A stretch of 64,000 bases of DNA from G965205255 sp965205255 (GCA_965205255.1 OZ242051.1:3406892-3470891), one strand, 5' to 3'. Shown: positions 28,388-37,764, counted from the first letter of the stretch. Program-made: numbers and translations. The notes: generated by a model not told the origin, from the sequence alone.

Positions 28388-29015
28388 GTTTAACCTTAGA
28401 TATGAATTGTTTAATTAATGCTTTTGATTTAACACCACGTGAGGATTCTACGCCACTACTAACATCCAACGCAAATGGATTCACCTGTTCAATTGCACTC
28501 TCGATATTATGAGATGTCAGACCTCCGGAAAGGACGATAAAACATTTTATTTTGTCAGGAATCACTGACCAATCAAACACCTTGCCTGAACCACCATAAA
28601 TCCCTGAAACTTTAGTATCCAGTAAACAGGCAAAAGCTTGTTTCCAGACCCTGATTTCAGAATTTATATTGGTGTTATTATCAACGGAAATAGCTTTCAA
28701 CCAAGGAAGCGACCATTGGGAGCAAAACTCTAAAGACTCATTACCATGAAACTGTAAACCTGTTATACCAAGTGCTATTGCCTTTTCAATTTGTATTTCA
28801 TCCGCATTGACAAATACACCGATAATATCTGCTTTACCTTCAACCGCATCAATAATCAGTGCTGCTTGCTCTAGGGTAACAAATCTGGGGCTTTGCTTAT
28901 AAAACATAAGCCCTATGGCATCAGCGCCTTCATTTACAGCAAAACGGGCTATGTCAACATCACAAATGCCACAAATTTTTATCTTAATATAATTGTTCGT
29001 ATTATCGAAAAACAT
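28380..29015 (-). CDS. trpF: phosphoribosylanthranilate isomerase
   Basis: 211 residues. Catalytic Cys in IKICGIC (Cys15) and Asp in LLDTKVSGIYGGSGKVFDW are visible, and SGGLTSHNIESAI and DVSSGVESSRGVK match the family C-terminus. It converts PRA to CdRP. It stands alone from trpC, as in pseudomonads, and leads the trpF-trpB-trpA-accD-folC cluster. No trpE, trpG, trpD or trpC is in this window. Confidence 0.96.
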   Translation of the reverse strand: MFFDNTNNYIKIKICGICDVDIARFAVNEGADAIGLMFYKQSPRFVTLEQAALIIDAVEGKADIIGVFVNADEIQIEKAIALGITGLQFHGNESLEFCSQWSLPWLKAISVDNNTNINSEIRVWKQAFACLLDTKVSGIYGGSGKVFDWSVIPDKIKCFIVLSGGLTSHNIESAIEQVNPFALDVSSGVESSRGVKSKALIKQFISKVKHD

Positions 29016-29086
29016 GTGAATAAATCCTTTACTGTGTTTACCACTACCTCAAGCTTATATAAAGTCATACATATTATTTAAAATAA

Positions 29087-29884
29087 TCAGCTGATAAAAG
29101 GTGACAACATCGGTGGTCCAGCAGGTTCACAAGGAAGATTAAATTTTTCAGGGTAAGTTACATCCACAAAGTATAAACCATGAGCCGGAGCTGTTACTCC
29201 TCCCGTACGACGATCTCTGGAGTTTAGAATATCTTTTGTCCACGTTGGTGATTTCTTACCTTCACCAATGGAAATGAGTACACCGACAATATTTCGAACC
29301 ATATGATGCAAAAAGGCATTGGCCTGAATATCAACCATTACCAAACGTCCAAAACGTTTTACTTCAAGTCGCATAATATTTCTTTTTGCATGTCTTGCCT
29401 GACAACGTACTGTTCTATAAGCACTAAAATCGTGTTCACCAATCAAGTGCTTTCCACCTTCTTGCATTTGTTCAACATTCAAAGGGTTATGACACCAAGT
29501 TAAGCCTTTACATTCAATAGCATTTTTAACTACATGATTGGATATTATATACAAATATCTTCGACTGTAGGCTGTAAACCGTGCGTGGAATGTATTTTCT
29601 ACAGGCTTAACCCAATTAACTGAAATATCATCGGGAAGATATCGGTTTGCCCCAAATACCCAGTTTCGCTCACTGCGCTCAGCTGTGGTGTCAAAGTGAA
29701 TTATTTGTTTTGTTGCATGTACACCTGCATCCGTTCGTCCTGCACAAACAACCGCTATAGAGTGATTGGCCACAGTACTAAATGCTTCTTCCACTTTTGC
29801 CTGCACAGAAGAAAGCCCTGTATTTAAACGTTGCCAGCCATAATAGTTTGTTCCTTCGTAGCTGATACTTACCGCATATCGCAT
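29087..29884 (-). CDS. truA: tRNA pseudouridine(38-40) synthase
   Basis: 265 residues from the ATG at 29884 (AGGAAG just upstream); the frame extends eight codons further but the family begins MRYAVSISYEGTNYYGWQ. Catalytic Asp52 lies in CAGRTDAGVHA. It modifies uridines 38-40 in the anticodon stem of many tRNAs. In relatives fimV or asd-type genes precede it; here transposon debris does. Confidence 0.95.
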   Translation of the reverse strand: MRYAVSISYEGTNYYGWQRLNTGLSSVQAKVEEAFSTVANHSIAVVCAGRTDAGVHATKQIIHFDTTAERSERNWVFGANRYLPDDISVNWVKPVENTFHARFTAYSRRYLYIISNHVVKNAIECKGLTWCHNPLNVEQMQEGGKHLIGEHDFSAYRTVRCQARHAKRNIMRLEVKRFGRLVMVDIQANAFLHHMVRNIVGVLISIGEGKKSPTWTKDILNSRDRRTGGVTAPAHGLYFVDVTYPEKFNLPCEPAGPPMLSPFIS

Positions 29885-29930
29885 ATTACTTCCTAACAAT
29901 TTTGACACAACTCCCTAACCTTAATTCACC

Positions 29931-29958
29931 AAAAAAAAACCTAGTATGAGGTTTTTTT
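29931..29958. terminator. intrinsic terminator upstream of truA
   Basis: AAAAAACCT pairs with AGGTTTTTT around a six-base loop, with A- and T-runs on the two sides, so it can work on either strand. It is probably the terminator of a lost upstream minus-strand gene. Confidence 0.75.
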
Positions 29959-30002
29959 CAGAAAAAAAATAGCTGTGTTCAGCCATATTAGAATTAAGCA
30001 CT

Positions 30003-30305
30003 TAATTAATAGATGTTATGTTCCACGCCATAAGACCTTCAAGTTCATCAAAAGCCTGTTTTAGAGCCCTCATGAAGAGTTTTGACTTCAATGCGAAGTG
30101 CTTCAGTCCATGTTTCAATGATAAATACTCCTGTTTAAACTCTTAGTAAATTGACATAAATACATGATTTCCTAATGTCAGGGTTATTTGGGATAGTGAT
30201 TTTGCTAAGCCAGTATTTGATTTTATTGTCTTGTGAAAAGCTTCTGCATTCCATCGTTTTTTGTAAAGTGCTTTGATCTGTGAGCTAGTACATTGAAGAT
30301 AACTA
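30003..30305 (-). pseudogene. C-terminal remnant of a DDE transposase (element A)
   Basis: The minus strand reads CTSSQIKALYKKRWNAEAFHK, then SLSQITLTLGNHVFMSIY, a stop, then FALKSKLFMRALKQAFDEL. This is the C-terminal block (Y..RW..E.FHK.LK, NH..MSIY) of an IS4-superfamily transposase. It fits as the missing C-terminal half of the N-terminal fragment at 35386. One in-frame stop and no 5' half. Confidence 0.7.
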
Positions 30306-30734
30306 CAGCTCAGATAAAGCATTGTTTAACTACTATCTTTGTTTGTAAAATAACATAATCAAATGAATCAATTCGTACAATTTGTCACCAGTCTTTGGAA
30401 GAATGCTCTCAGTGAGAAAGAAAATGCCTCACTTTATGAAGACTGTATAAACCGTCAACAATAGCAGACAGCCCTGTTGCATAAATTTTTCCGAAGAATC
30501 TGATCAGATAATCACTTTACAAATCATAAAATTGCTTGTTTATACACTGCATTGTACACTTCGCTTACCGTATAAAAACACGCCTTCGCGCGTGGTATCA
30601 GTTATTAAAATAACACTTAGACTATTATATACCTCCTTGTTATACTGAAACTTTATCTATGGTTGATTATTGGCACTTATTTAATACGATAAAATTTATT
30701 TACGCATTGTCGTGTACATAAGATAAGGGGGTTA
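30306..30734. other. gene-free stretch
   Basis: No supportable gene. CCCTGTTGCATAAATTTTT near 30470 looks like a transposon terminus but no partner is seen. A small GC-rich hairpin CACGC-GCGTG lies near 30574. The promoter of the next gene should be here. Confidence 0.5.
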
Positions 30735-30743
30735 TTGGAATAT

Positions 30744-31313
30744 ATGCTTATTGATGGAGTTGATTATGGCCCACTCAGTCAGTTGCTTGGGAAGTGGATT
30801 GGTACGCGTGGGCTGGATACAGCGCCTGAGCCAGACAGAACTAAACATACCTCGTTTATTGATGAGTTGGTGTTTATGCCTTCTGGGCCCACGATTAATG
30901 CCGATAAACAGCAGCTTGTCACTGTCAGTTATCGTCATAGTGTGCGAAAGAAAGAGGACGGAAACATTTTTCATGATCAAATTGGGCATTGGTTGTATGA
31001 ACCTGCAACAGGGCTGTTAATGCATTCATTATCTATTCCACGCGGTGTTTGTTTATTAGCTGGTGGTTGCATCAAACAGGAAAAGGAAGAAAATATATTT
31101 AGCGTTAGAGCCGATTCTACCAGTGACAGCTTCACTATTGCACAATCACCTTTTATGTTAGAAAAGGCATTTACCAGATCTTTTGAGATGACTATGTCTG
31201 TGACTGATAACAAAATCACTTATAAGCAGGTCACACAACTCTATATTTACGATAAAAATTTTGAGCACGTTGATAAGAGTACACTTAAGAAAGTATTGTA
31301 TGATATTGATTGA
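30744..31313 (+). CDS. heme-binding beta-barrel (nitrobindin/THAP4-like, FABP-like) protein
   Basis: 189 residues. GPLSQLLGKWIGTRGLD at the N-terminus and FHDQIGHWLYEPATGL, then HSLSIPRGVCLLAGG match the lipocalin-like heme-binding barrel family (PF08768). Members bind heme or small ligands in the cytosol; the exact role in proteobacteria is not settled. An in-frame TTG at 30735 is closer to the AAGGGGG; the ATG at 30744 is my choice but uncertain. No signal peptide. It sits alone before dsbA. Confidence 0.8.
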   Translation: MLIDGVDYGPLSQLLGKWIGTRGLDTAPEPDRTKHTSFIDELVFMPSGPTINADKQQLVTVSYRHSVRKKEDGNIFHDQIGHWLYEPATGLLMHSLSIPRGVCLLAGGCIKQEKEENIFSVRADSTSDSFTIAQSPFMLEKAFTRSFEMTMSVTDNKITYKQVTQLYIYDKNFEHVDKSTLKKVLYDID

Positions 31314-31402
31314 CAAGCTTATTGTAAAATAATCTAAAGAGAAAGTATGATATCAGGCGGTTTTTGTCTATAGATTCTGTTTTTGTATTTCATGGAATCT
31401 TT

Positions 31403-32170
31403 ATGAAAGTTTATGCGTTTATTTTTAAAGTATTGGATATTAAAAAATCAGCTCATCAATTAATTTTGATTATGCTGAGTTTCTTACTTTTGTGTTTTTC
31501 TTTGTGGACACAAACCGCATTTGCAGAATTTTATTCAGGTAAAGACTTTCGAGAGCTGTCAGAAAATTTATATTTTCCGGTAAATAATCCTAAAGCAAAG
31601 GTATTTGTCGAAGAAGTCTTTTCTTTTGCTTGCCCTCACTGTGCTCATATTGGAACTTTATTGCCCGAATGGAAAAGAAAACTACCCTCTACAGTTCAAT
31701 GGATGAGTTCTCCGGCCGTTTTTAAAAAACGTAAAAAGTGGTATCAGCCTTTTGCGAAGTTTTATTTTGCTTTGGACCATTATCACATGCTGGACGATCC
31801 TCATAAACTCCTTGTTTTTGGATGGGCTACACAATTTACACAACTAAAAAACTCTCCGCAGTCAGATGCAAATATGAGTAAAATGATGAATACTGTTTTT
31901 GGCCTAGACAAAAAAGAAATTAAAACGTTTCTTTCATCTAACGCAACTGAAGTAAAAGTGAATGAGGCTCAAAGATTGACTGATCAAATTGGTATTGATT
32001 CGATTCCTGCTTTTATAGTTTCAGGTATTAATGGACAATACATTGTAACTCGATCAATGATTAAAGATGCTGATGGCAATTTTGATCCACAAAAAATGCT
32101 GGATGTAGTGGACTATTTGGTTCAGATTGTGCAGGGAAAGATGAAATCTTTTTCCGCTGAAAAAAGATAA
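31403..32170 (+). CDS. DsbA-like thiol:disulfide interchange protein
   Basis: 255 residues from the ATG at 31403 (GGA six bases upstream); a TTG 13 codons earlier is less likely. A hydrophobic stretch (about 18-41) ending TAFAE serves as signal or anchor. The active site is CPHC (Cys77, Cys80) in FACPHC, and the cis-proline loop is SIPAF. It oxidises cysteines of exported proteins. Such an oxidase would serve the cysteine-bearing secreted proteins of this window. Gene symbol withheld because some genomes carry several DsbA paralogs. Confidence 0.9.
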   Translation: MKVYAFIFKVLDIKKSAHQLILIMLSFLLLCFSLWTQTAFAEFYSGKDFRELSENLYFPVNNPKAKVFVEEVFSFACPHCAHIGTLLPEWKRKLPSTVQWMSSPAVFKKRKKWYQPFAKFYFALDHYHMLDDPHKLLVFGWATQFTQLKNSPQSDANMSKMMNTVFGLDKKEIKTFLSSNATEVKVNEAQRLTDQIGIDSIPAFIVSGINGQYIVTRSMIKDADGNFDPQKMLDVVDYLVQIVQGKMKSFSAEKR

Positions 32171-32267
32171 AAGGCAACTGAGTCATAACTTTTCAGCAAA
32201 ATATAGAAAATTAAAACTTGTATTGTTACTTTTTGCTTTAAAAAAAATAGTAATGTGTTAAATTTGA

Positions 32268-32284
32268 AACTATAGCCTATAGTT
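32268..32284. promoter_or_regulatory. 17-bp palindrome upstream of peroxiredoxin
   Basis: AACTATA-GCC-TATAGTT is a perfect 7+3+7 inverted repeat 54 bases before the start codon. ATAG/CTAT halves resemble one OxyR half-site, but spacing does not match the full OxyR consensus. A redox-responsive operator is inferred from position. Confidence 0.5.
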
Positions 32285-32337
32285 ACCATGATTAATCCTT
32301 CTTAAGGGCGTTTATTATTTTTGGGAGTGATTTTGTT

Positions 32338-33000
32338 ATGCTGAGAATTAATGATCAAGCGCCTGATTTTACGGCAGAAACGACACAAGGAATTTTGAAC
32401 TTTCACCAGTGGATTGGTGATAAATGGGCCATTTTATTTTCTCATCCGAAAGACTTTACACCTGTTTGCACAACAGAGTTAGGTTATATGGCCAAGATAG
32501 AATCAGAGTTTATCAAAAGGAACTGTAAAGTTTTGGGTTTGAGTATAGACTCTGTTGATGATCATAATAAGTGGTTGGGCGATATTGAGGAAGTCAGTGG
32601 AGTGAAAGTTGATTACCCGCTGATAGCTGATACTGATTTAAAAGTTGCCAAACTGTATGGCATGTTTGCAGCTGATGAATCCGGTACTTCATCTGAACGT
32701 TCTGCCGTGACTAATGCTACCGTAAGATCAGTATTTGTTATAGACCCTAATAAAAATATCAAACTAATAATGACTTACCCTATGACCACTGGAAGAAACT
32801 TTGATGAAGTGTTACGGGTTCTGGACTCTATGCAAATGACAGCACGTCACAAAGTTGCCACACCTGTTAACTGGAAACACGGAGAAAAAGTCATTATTGT
32901 TCCATCTGTCTCTAATGAAGAGGCAAAATCACTTTATCCTGATGGTTGGGAAACAGTTAAGCCTTATATGAGAAGAGTTAAACAACCAATGGATAATTAA
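32338..33000 (+). CDS. 1-Cys (Prx6-type) peroxiredoxin
   Basis: 220 residues. Peroxidatic Cys44 in HPKDFTPVCTTE, with LGLSIDSVDDHNKW and PLIADTDLKVAKLYGM typical of the Prx6/AhpC-TSA group. The long C-terminal dimerisation domain (about 160-220) is present. It reduces H2O2 and organic peroxides in the cytosol. A GGGAG ribosome site precedes the ATG. A palindrome upstream suggests specific regulation. Confidence 0.93.
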   Translation: MLRINDQAPDFTAETTQGILNFHQWIGDKWAILFSHPKDFTPVCTTELGYMAKIESEFIKRNCKVLGLSIDSVDDHNKWLGDIEEVSGVKVDYPLIADTDLKVAKLYGMFAADESGTSSERSAVTNATVRSVFVIDPNKNIKLIMTYPMTTGRNFDEVLRVLDSMQMTARHKVATPVNWKHGEKVIIVPSVSNEEAKSLYPDGWETVKPYMRRVKQPMDN

Positions 33001-33177
33001 ATAAAATACAAGAACCTGCTTCTAACTACGGTTATGAGCATGGTTTTATATGTTGCTGTTAGAGGCGAAGTGACGAGTGATAACTAGCTATTTTGAGGAA
33101 CTTCAATTCATAAACAAGATCAGAAAAGTAGCGCAATAAGAAGTTAGAAGAAAGCTTTAGTATATAATTATAACAAC
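33001..33177. repeat. dispersed degenerate repeat, copy 2
   Basis: Aligns with 1233-1411 over most of its length (AACCTG.TTCTAAC, GAGCAT, CAAGATCAGAAAAGTAGCGCAATAAGAAGT in pieces). It starts right after the peroxiredoxin stop and ends next to anmK. No open frame. Confidence 0.55.
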
Positions 33178-33190
33178 ATGATAAAATGGA

Positions 33191-34312
33191 CTATTGAATC
33201 ATGGGACGAGGGCGATAGACACCACCCAAAAGCACAGGCGATGTTGCCCCGGTAACGCTGGGAATATTTCCTGCTTTTTGCTCCATACGATGTTTCGCCA
33301 ATATTGCAAAAGCTGCTGCCTCAACATGCTCCGCCGGCATGCCCAGAGTCTCTGTAGAGGTCACTTTTATACCTTTAAGTAATAATGCTAATCGTTTCAT
33401 TAGATAAAGATTATTTGATCCACCACCACAAACATAAACAGCTGAAGTATCTTCAGCAAAATTCAATATATCCCTAGCTACAATGGTTGCAGTTAATTCA
33501 CACAAAGTCGCCTGAATATCAGCTGTTGAAAGCGAAGAAAACTTTTCAAGGTAATGCTTGAGCCACTGCATATTAAACAATTCTTTACCCGTACTTTTAG
33601 GAGGAGGGGTATCAAAATATGGCTCTTCTAGAAGTGCTCGCAGTAATTTTTTGCAACATATTCCACTCTCAGCCCATTCCCCATTATAATCAAAGAGTTC
33701 ACTCGGCATTTCCTGTTGCACCCAACCATCCATTAAACAGTTTGCCGGACCATTATCAAACCCAGTTACAGGTTTACCTGGTCGCAAAATAGTGGTATTT
33801 GAAATGCCTCCTAGATTAACAACCACCCTAACCTCACTTGGGTGAGAAAAAAGTATCTTATGCAACAAAGGAGCCAAAGGCGCACCATCGCCACCTGCGG
33901 CCATATCCATTCGCCTGAAGTCTGAAACTACAACAATACCGGTCAGTTGCGCCAAAAGATTTGAATCGCCTATTTGTAATGTAAACGGATATTTCCCTTT
34001 TGGGTCATGATAGATAGTCTGACCATGGCAACCAATAGCTGTAATTTGATTACTGAAAAGACCCGACTTTTTTAACAATCTTTGCGTAACACTTGCATAA
34101 GACAGACCTAAACGATGATCTAATTGCCCTAAATGTTTAATGGAGCACTCAGGTGTTTGTTGCAATCTGAGTAACTCTCGATCCAAACCACCAGTAAAAG
34201 AAGCATAAACATGAGCCACCACATGACAGTCAGTTTGATTGTCACTTTTAATCAGTACAGCATCAACACCGTCTGCACTTGTACCTGACATCAAGCCAAT
34301 ATAATATGCCAT
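33191..34312 (-). CDS. anmK: anhydro-N-acetylmuramic acid kinase
   Basis: 373 residues. Signatures GLMSGTSADGVDAVL, IGCHGQTIYHDP, VVNLGGISN, GFDNGPANCLMDGW and VYVCGGGSNN are all AnmK-specific. It phosphorylates and opens 1,6-anhydroMurNAc to MurNAc-6-phosphate in cell-wall recycling. It is 19 bases after a ROK kinase on the same strand, likely one transcript. No murQ or nagZ is visible nearby. Confidence 0.96.
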   Translation of the reverse strand: MAYYIGLMSGTSADGVDAVLIKSDNQTDCHVVAHVYASFTGGLDRELLRLQQTPECSIKHLGQLDHRLGLSYASVTQRLLKKSGLFSNQITAIGCHGQTIYHDPKGKYPFTLQIGDSNLLAQLTGIVVVSDFRRMDMAAGGDGAPLAPLLHKILFSHPSEVRVVVNLGGISNTTILRPGKPVTGFDNGPANCLMDGWVQQEMPSELFDYNGEWAESGICCKKLLRALLEEPYFDTPPPKSTGKELFNMQWLKHYLEKFSSLSTADIQATLCELTATIVARDILNFAEDTSAVYVCGGGSNNLYLMKRLALLLKGIKVTSTETLGMPAEHVEAAAFAILAKHRMEQKAGNIPSVTGATSPVLLGGVYRPRPMIQ

Positions 34313-34331
34313 TAACTATCACCTAACTGAT

Positions 34332-35231
34332 CTATAACCAGGCTGCACCCCTTACTCCACTTGAGTCGCCGTGTTTTGCTTTGACTAATTTAGTGCTTAG
34401 AACACTATCTGTTGAAAAAATATATTTACTTAATAATTTTTGAACTTTGGGGTAAATCTCATCAATATTGCTCATACCACCACCTAAAATAATCATTTCA
34501 GGATCAAACAGATTAATCACAGTACCCAGTGCTCTTGCCAATTGGTCACAATACAGTTGAAAATGTAACTGTGCTAATTTATCACCCTTTCTGAAAAGCA
34601 CCATTATATCTTTCGATGTAAGATCTACGTCATACTGTTGATTATAACGTTTGGCAAAAGCAGTACCAGAAAGAAAATTTTCAATACAATGCTTACGCCC
34701 ACAATAACAAACCTCGGCTGAACCATCCTTTTTTTCGTCATAATCAGGTAAAGGGTTATGCCCCCACTCTCCCGCAACGCTATTGATACCTGTGATTACA
34801 CGGTCATTAATCACTACTCCACCACCGACTCCTGTTCCAATAATAACACCGAAACAACTCGTCGCATCTGCTGCCACACCATCGACATATTCAGACCAAG
34901 CCAGACTATTGGCATCATTAATCAGGGATATAGATTTATTGCTAAGCTTTTCGAGATCAGATTGCAATGGCTTCCCATTCAAAATCTGTAAATTAGCATT
35001 TTTAATCAATCCACTATCACCCACTGGGGTTCCAGGGATACAAATTCCTGCTTTAAATACCTGATGACCTATTTTTTCTTCACAGCGACTTATCTGCTCT
35101 GCCATTGCCTGAAGTAACTTCTCATAAGAATCAGATGGTGTTGGTATACGATAACGATAAGCAAAAGAACCTTTTTGATCAAGGAAGGCCGTTTCCATCT
35201 TTGTGCCACCCAAGTCAATACCGATACGCAT
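34332..35231 (-). CDS. ROK-family sugar kinase (Mak/NagK-like)
   Basis: 299 residues. ATP motif GIDLGGTKME at the N-terminus, catalytic Asp106 in INDANS, IIGTGVGGGV, GEWGH (155-158) and the zinc motif CYCGRKHCIE (Cys175, 177, 182). The ending KHGDSSGVRGAAWL is nearly that of E. coli Mak (fructokinase), while pairing with anmK would fit a GlcNAc kinase. Substrate therefore open: fructose, mannose or GlcNAc. Confidence 0.9.
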   Translation of the reverse strand: MRIGIDLGGTKMETAFLDQKGSFAYRYRIPTPSDSYEKLLQAMAEQISRCEEKIGHQVFKAGICIPGTPVGDSGLIKNANLQILNGKPLQSDLEKLSNKSISLINDANSLAWSEYVDGVAADATSCFGVIIGTGVGGGVVINDRVITGINSVAGEWGHNPLPDYDEKKDGSAEVCYCGRKHCIENFLSGTAFAKRYNQQYDVDLTSKDIMVLFRKGDKLAQLHFQLYCDQLARALGTVINLFDPEMIILGGGMSNIDEIYPKVQKLLSKYIFSTDSVLSTKLVKAKHGDSSGVRGAAWL

Positions 35232-35338
35232 ACTTCAATCCCCACTAAAAAAACATAAACGAGAAATATAATACCGGTATTTGCAGAAAATAACAGTATA
35301 GCTTGATAAGTTTATTCGCTTTTCATAACTGGTGTTAT

Positions 35339-35652
35339 GCAAAGAAGATATTTTTATACGATCATTTAAATCCATAATACGTAAAATGAACAGACAACGT
35401 CTAAATATATACAGCGATTATCTCGTCAACTTCTTTGGTCAGGTCATAGCTACGGGTCTTTCTGCTCTACTGGACGAAGCCGTCAGTCATGACAAAATCA
35501 GTCGATTTTTGGTTGATAGCGAGTTCACATCTAAAGATCTCTAGCAGGAAGTAAAGCCTGTTATCAGAGAGATGGAGTCAACCGAGGCTGCTCTTATTGT
35601 AGACGAGACAGTTCAGAAAAAAGCATATAATGATGAAAGCGAGCTAATTTTG
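35339..35652 (+). pseudogene. N-terminal remnant of a DDE transposase (element A)
   Basis: From the ATG at 35386: MNRQRLNIYSDYLVNFFGQ, then ATGLSALLDEAVSHDKISRF, then EFTSKDL, an amber stop where Trp is expected, and KPVIREMESTEAALIVDETVQKK. This is the N-terminal third of an IS4-superfamily transposase with its catalytic Asp in VDET. The frame ends near SELI. The 5' edge repeats at 23796. It occupies the place downstream of the exbB-like gene where exbD would be expected. Confidence 0.75.
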
Positions 35653-35689
35653 AAAAACTTAAATAAGTTTAATCGTATAGTTAGCAAGG

Positions 35690-36184
35690 TCACTTAATAA
35701 ACATTTTTGGATAATGCCGTATAAATGCATGAATTCCAACTGAATAAAGTTTTAAAGCAATAAAGCCGAGAAGTGCTGAACAACACCCTATGATTATTGG
35801 TAAAAGTAATTTAATCACCAGATAACCAGACATGGCCGGCGTATAAAAAGGCATCATGCCTTCCTGTTGCAATAATAATATGAGGTTAATTAAACACCCC
35901 AAAAAACCAATCAATGGACAGATTATAATAAGGTTTCTAATAAAAGGTAATCCAATATGTATACGACGTTGCTCTTTATAAAACAACTGTTCCCACTCCT
36001 GACGGCTGAAGCCGTTTTTTTTATTCGGGTAAAGCCAGCGCTTTCGCATTTGAAATGGCTTCCACACATACCAAAGCCTCTCATAAATCAAGGTTACCAG
36101 CAGACTATTACACCCTAATACCAGCCAAAGTGACCATCCAGATATGTTAATTACTTCAGCTAATGAAAACTCAGAAAACATCAT
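35690..36184 (-). CDS. ExbB2/TolQ-family proton channel component, diverged
   Basis: 164 residues. SGWSLWLVLGCNSLLVTLIYERLW matches the first helix of ExbB2 proteins of TonB2 systems; LPFIRNLIIICPLIGFLGCLINLI corresponds to LPLIRTLIALCPLLGLLGTVTGMI, but the conserved GTVTGM has become GCLINL. A third helix region follows (about 118-148). Five bases after the TtpC-like gene. ExbB passes protons to energise TonB with ExbD; no exbD or tonB follows, and loss of the GTVTGM pattern suggests reduced or changed function. Confidence 0.75.
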   Translation of the reverse strand: MMFSEFSLAEVINISGWSLWLVLGCNSLLVTLIYERLWYVWKPFQMRKRWLYPNKKNGFSRQEWEQLFYKEQRRIHIGLPFIRNLIIICPLIGFLGCLINLILLLQQEGMMPFYTPAMSGYLVIKLLLPIIIGCCSALLGFIALKLYSVGIHAFIRHYPKMFIK

Positions 36185-36189
36185 TCCAC

Positions 36190-37764
36190 CTATACCTTGC
36201 TCTGGTTTTTAAATAAAATATTCCAACTATTTTTTTCAAGCTTAAGTAAAAAGTATTGGTGATAAATAATTAAAATCGCCTGACTTAACAATAAAAAAAC
36301 GCAAAATACTATACAAAAAGACAGGGGTATTAAAGCTTTTGCAAGCACAATAGCCGTTATAGAGGAAAACATCATCGCTTTAAGAAGACTGATTACCGTA
36401 AGTAACCCACCTAATATTAATACAGCAATAATCATACGAAACAACCAGATTTCCCACCTTTTTTGGTTCTTTTTTTCGTTCGAAATATTTTCGTGAAAGG
36501 TATTTATCCATCTATCAGAAGGTTCGTAAAAACAGTTTATAATAATTTTTCCCAGAGGATTATTAAGCCGGTAGTTATCCTGTTGCTTTACTTGTCGAGA
36601 CACTCTCCAACTCATTAACCCTACTTTTCCCAACCGAAATAGCGATAATATGCAGATCAGTATACCTATAAAAAATAAGGCCCATGACGCTTTGCCTTCT
36701 CCTTCCATGAGATCCGAAAAATTAGACAGATTATTTTCTTTTATTAGTACGCCACCAGCAAGCGGATCTACCGGCAATAATGATATTTTCCTTTGATTAA
36801 AGACAGAGTTTGCCTGTAAGGACAAGCCTAATCCAGGTTGTTCCTCTGCTTTAACTAAAAGTCCGGAATCATATGACTTATAAAAAAACAGATCATCAGC
36901 TATTACTGCAAAAGGACCTATAAAGAGAAAACGACGATGGGGTAAATCTCCTTCGATTTGTTCAGCACTCAACGATATATAACTCACTTTTTCAGCAAGT
37001 TGCAAAAGTGTTGTCACTTCGGTAAAAAGAACCACCAGCTTACTCATATCTACAGGATAAGTAACTTTCATTAAATCTGAGTCAGAAAGAAGCAGAGAAA
37101 GAGATGAGTCTCTGATCTGATCATAAATATCATGAACCAACTGATCAATAACCTCTTGATCTTCTGGTGATAAAAATATGGACTCTTCATCAGCATAAGA
37201 GTGCTCTTCTGGCTCGTACAACTCTGCTGTCATATCTTTCACCGGGATACTAAACCATGTGTGTGGTTGCTGCATTTTTTTGATTCGCCATGCAGTTTTT
37301 AGATGACGTAATCCATCATTATCCACTGTTTCCCAGCTTTTTTTCACTTTATTCCAGACAAATGCTCCCTCCCCTTTCTCATAAAAAGCGTAAAAAACTA
37401 GATTTCCTATCGACATAAACCTAGCCTGTTTTGACATTACAACACCTGAATTCAAAGTTATCTCATGCGATTGCATCAATAACTTTGATAGGAGTGATAA
37501 TGAGGCCTTGGTACTCCAGCTTAGAGACTTTTTCTTTAATGCTTTCTTTTGAATGTTGATTTCTTTTTTCAATGGAAGAGCAACAACAGAAGGATAACTC
37601 TTAATCATCGTATCCAGTGTATTAAGAAACGAAACAATGCTTTGCCTCAGAGTGCCAGGTAATCCATTTGAAACAACAGTAGTTTGAGAAGCCTCACCAG
37701 CATGACTGACACAAGAAGCAACCAGAATAAAAAACAAGACGCAAATAGAAGATAAGCGGATCAT
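36190..37764 (-). CDS. TtpC-like large ExbB homolog of a TonB2 system, diverged
   Basis: 524 residues. N-terminal signal (possible lipobox VASC at 15-18), then a periplasmic region with NLVFYAFYEKGEGAFVWNKVKKSWETVD recalling the TtpC pattern LGRVALYYQ, GVWD, and VDPLAGGVLI, then a helix at about 362-382, RLNNPLGKI (TtpC: NNPLGR), and two C-terminal helices. In TtpC the last helices hold a MotA/TolQ core rich in Gly; here that is FRMIIAVLILGGLLTVIS, much degraded. Companion to the ExbB2-like gene. In Vibrio, TtpC is needed for TonB2 energy transfer. Decay or neofunctionalisation are both possible. Confidence 0.65.
   Translation of the reverse strand: MIRLSSICVLFFILVASCVSHAGEASQTTVVSNGLPGTLRQSIVSFLNTLDTMIKSYPSVVALPLKKEINIQKKALKKKSLSWSTKASLSLLSKLLMQSHEITLNSGVVMSKQARFMSIGNLVFYAFYEKGEGAFVWNKVKKSWETVDNDGLRHLKTAWRIKKMQQPHTWFSIPVKDMTAELYEPEEHSYADEESIFLSPEDQEVIDQLVHDIYDQIRDSSLSLLLSDSDLMKVTYPVDMSKLVVLFTEVTTLLQLAEKVSYISLSAEQIEGDLPHRRFLFIGPFAVIADDLFFYKSYDSGLLVKAEEQPGLGLSLQANSVFNQRKISLLPVDPLAGGVLIKENNLSNFSDLMEGEGKASWALFFIGILICILSLFRLGKVGLMSWRVSRQVKQQDNYRLNNPLGKIIINCFYEPSDRWINTFHENISNEKKNQKRWEIWLFRMIIAVLILGGLLTVISLLKAMMFSSITAIVLAKALIPLSFCIVFCVFLLLSQAILIIYHQYFLLKLEKNSWNILFKNQSKV

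Noticed and set aside
36190..37764. Lipoprotein call based on VASC
   Set aside because: The match to a lipobox is possible, but the protein has later membrane helices and TtpC relatives use an ordinary signal peptide.
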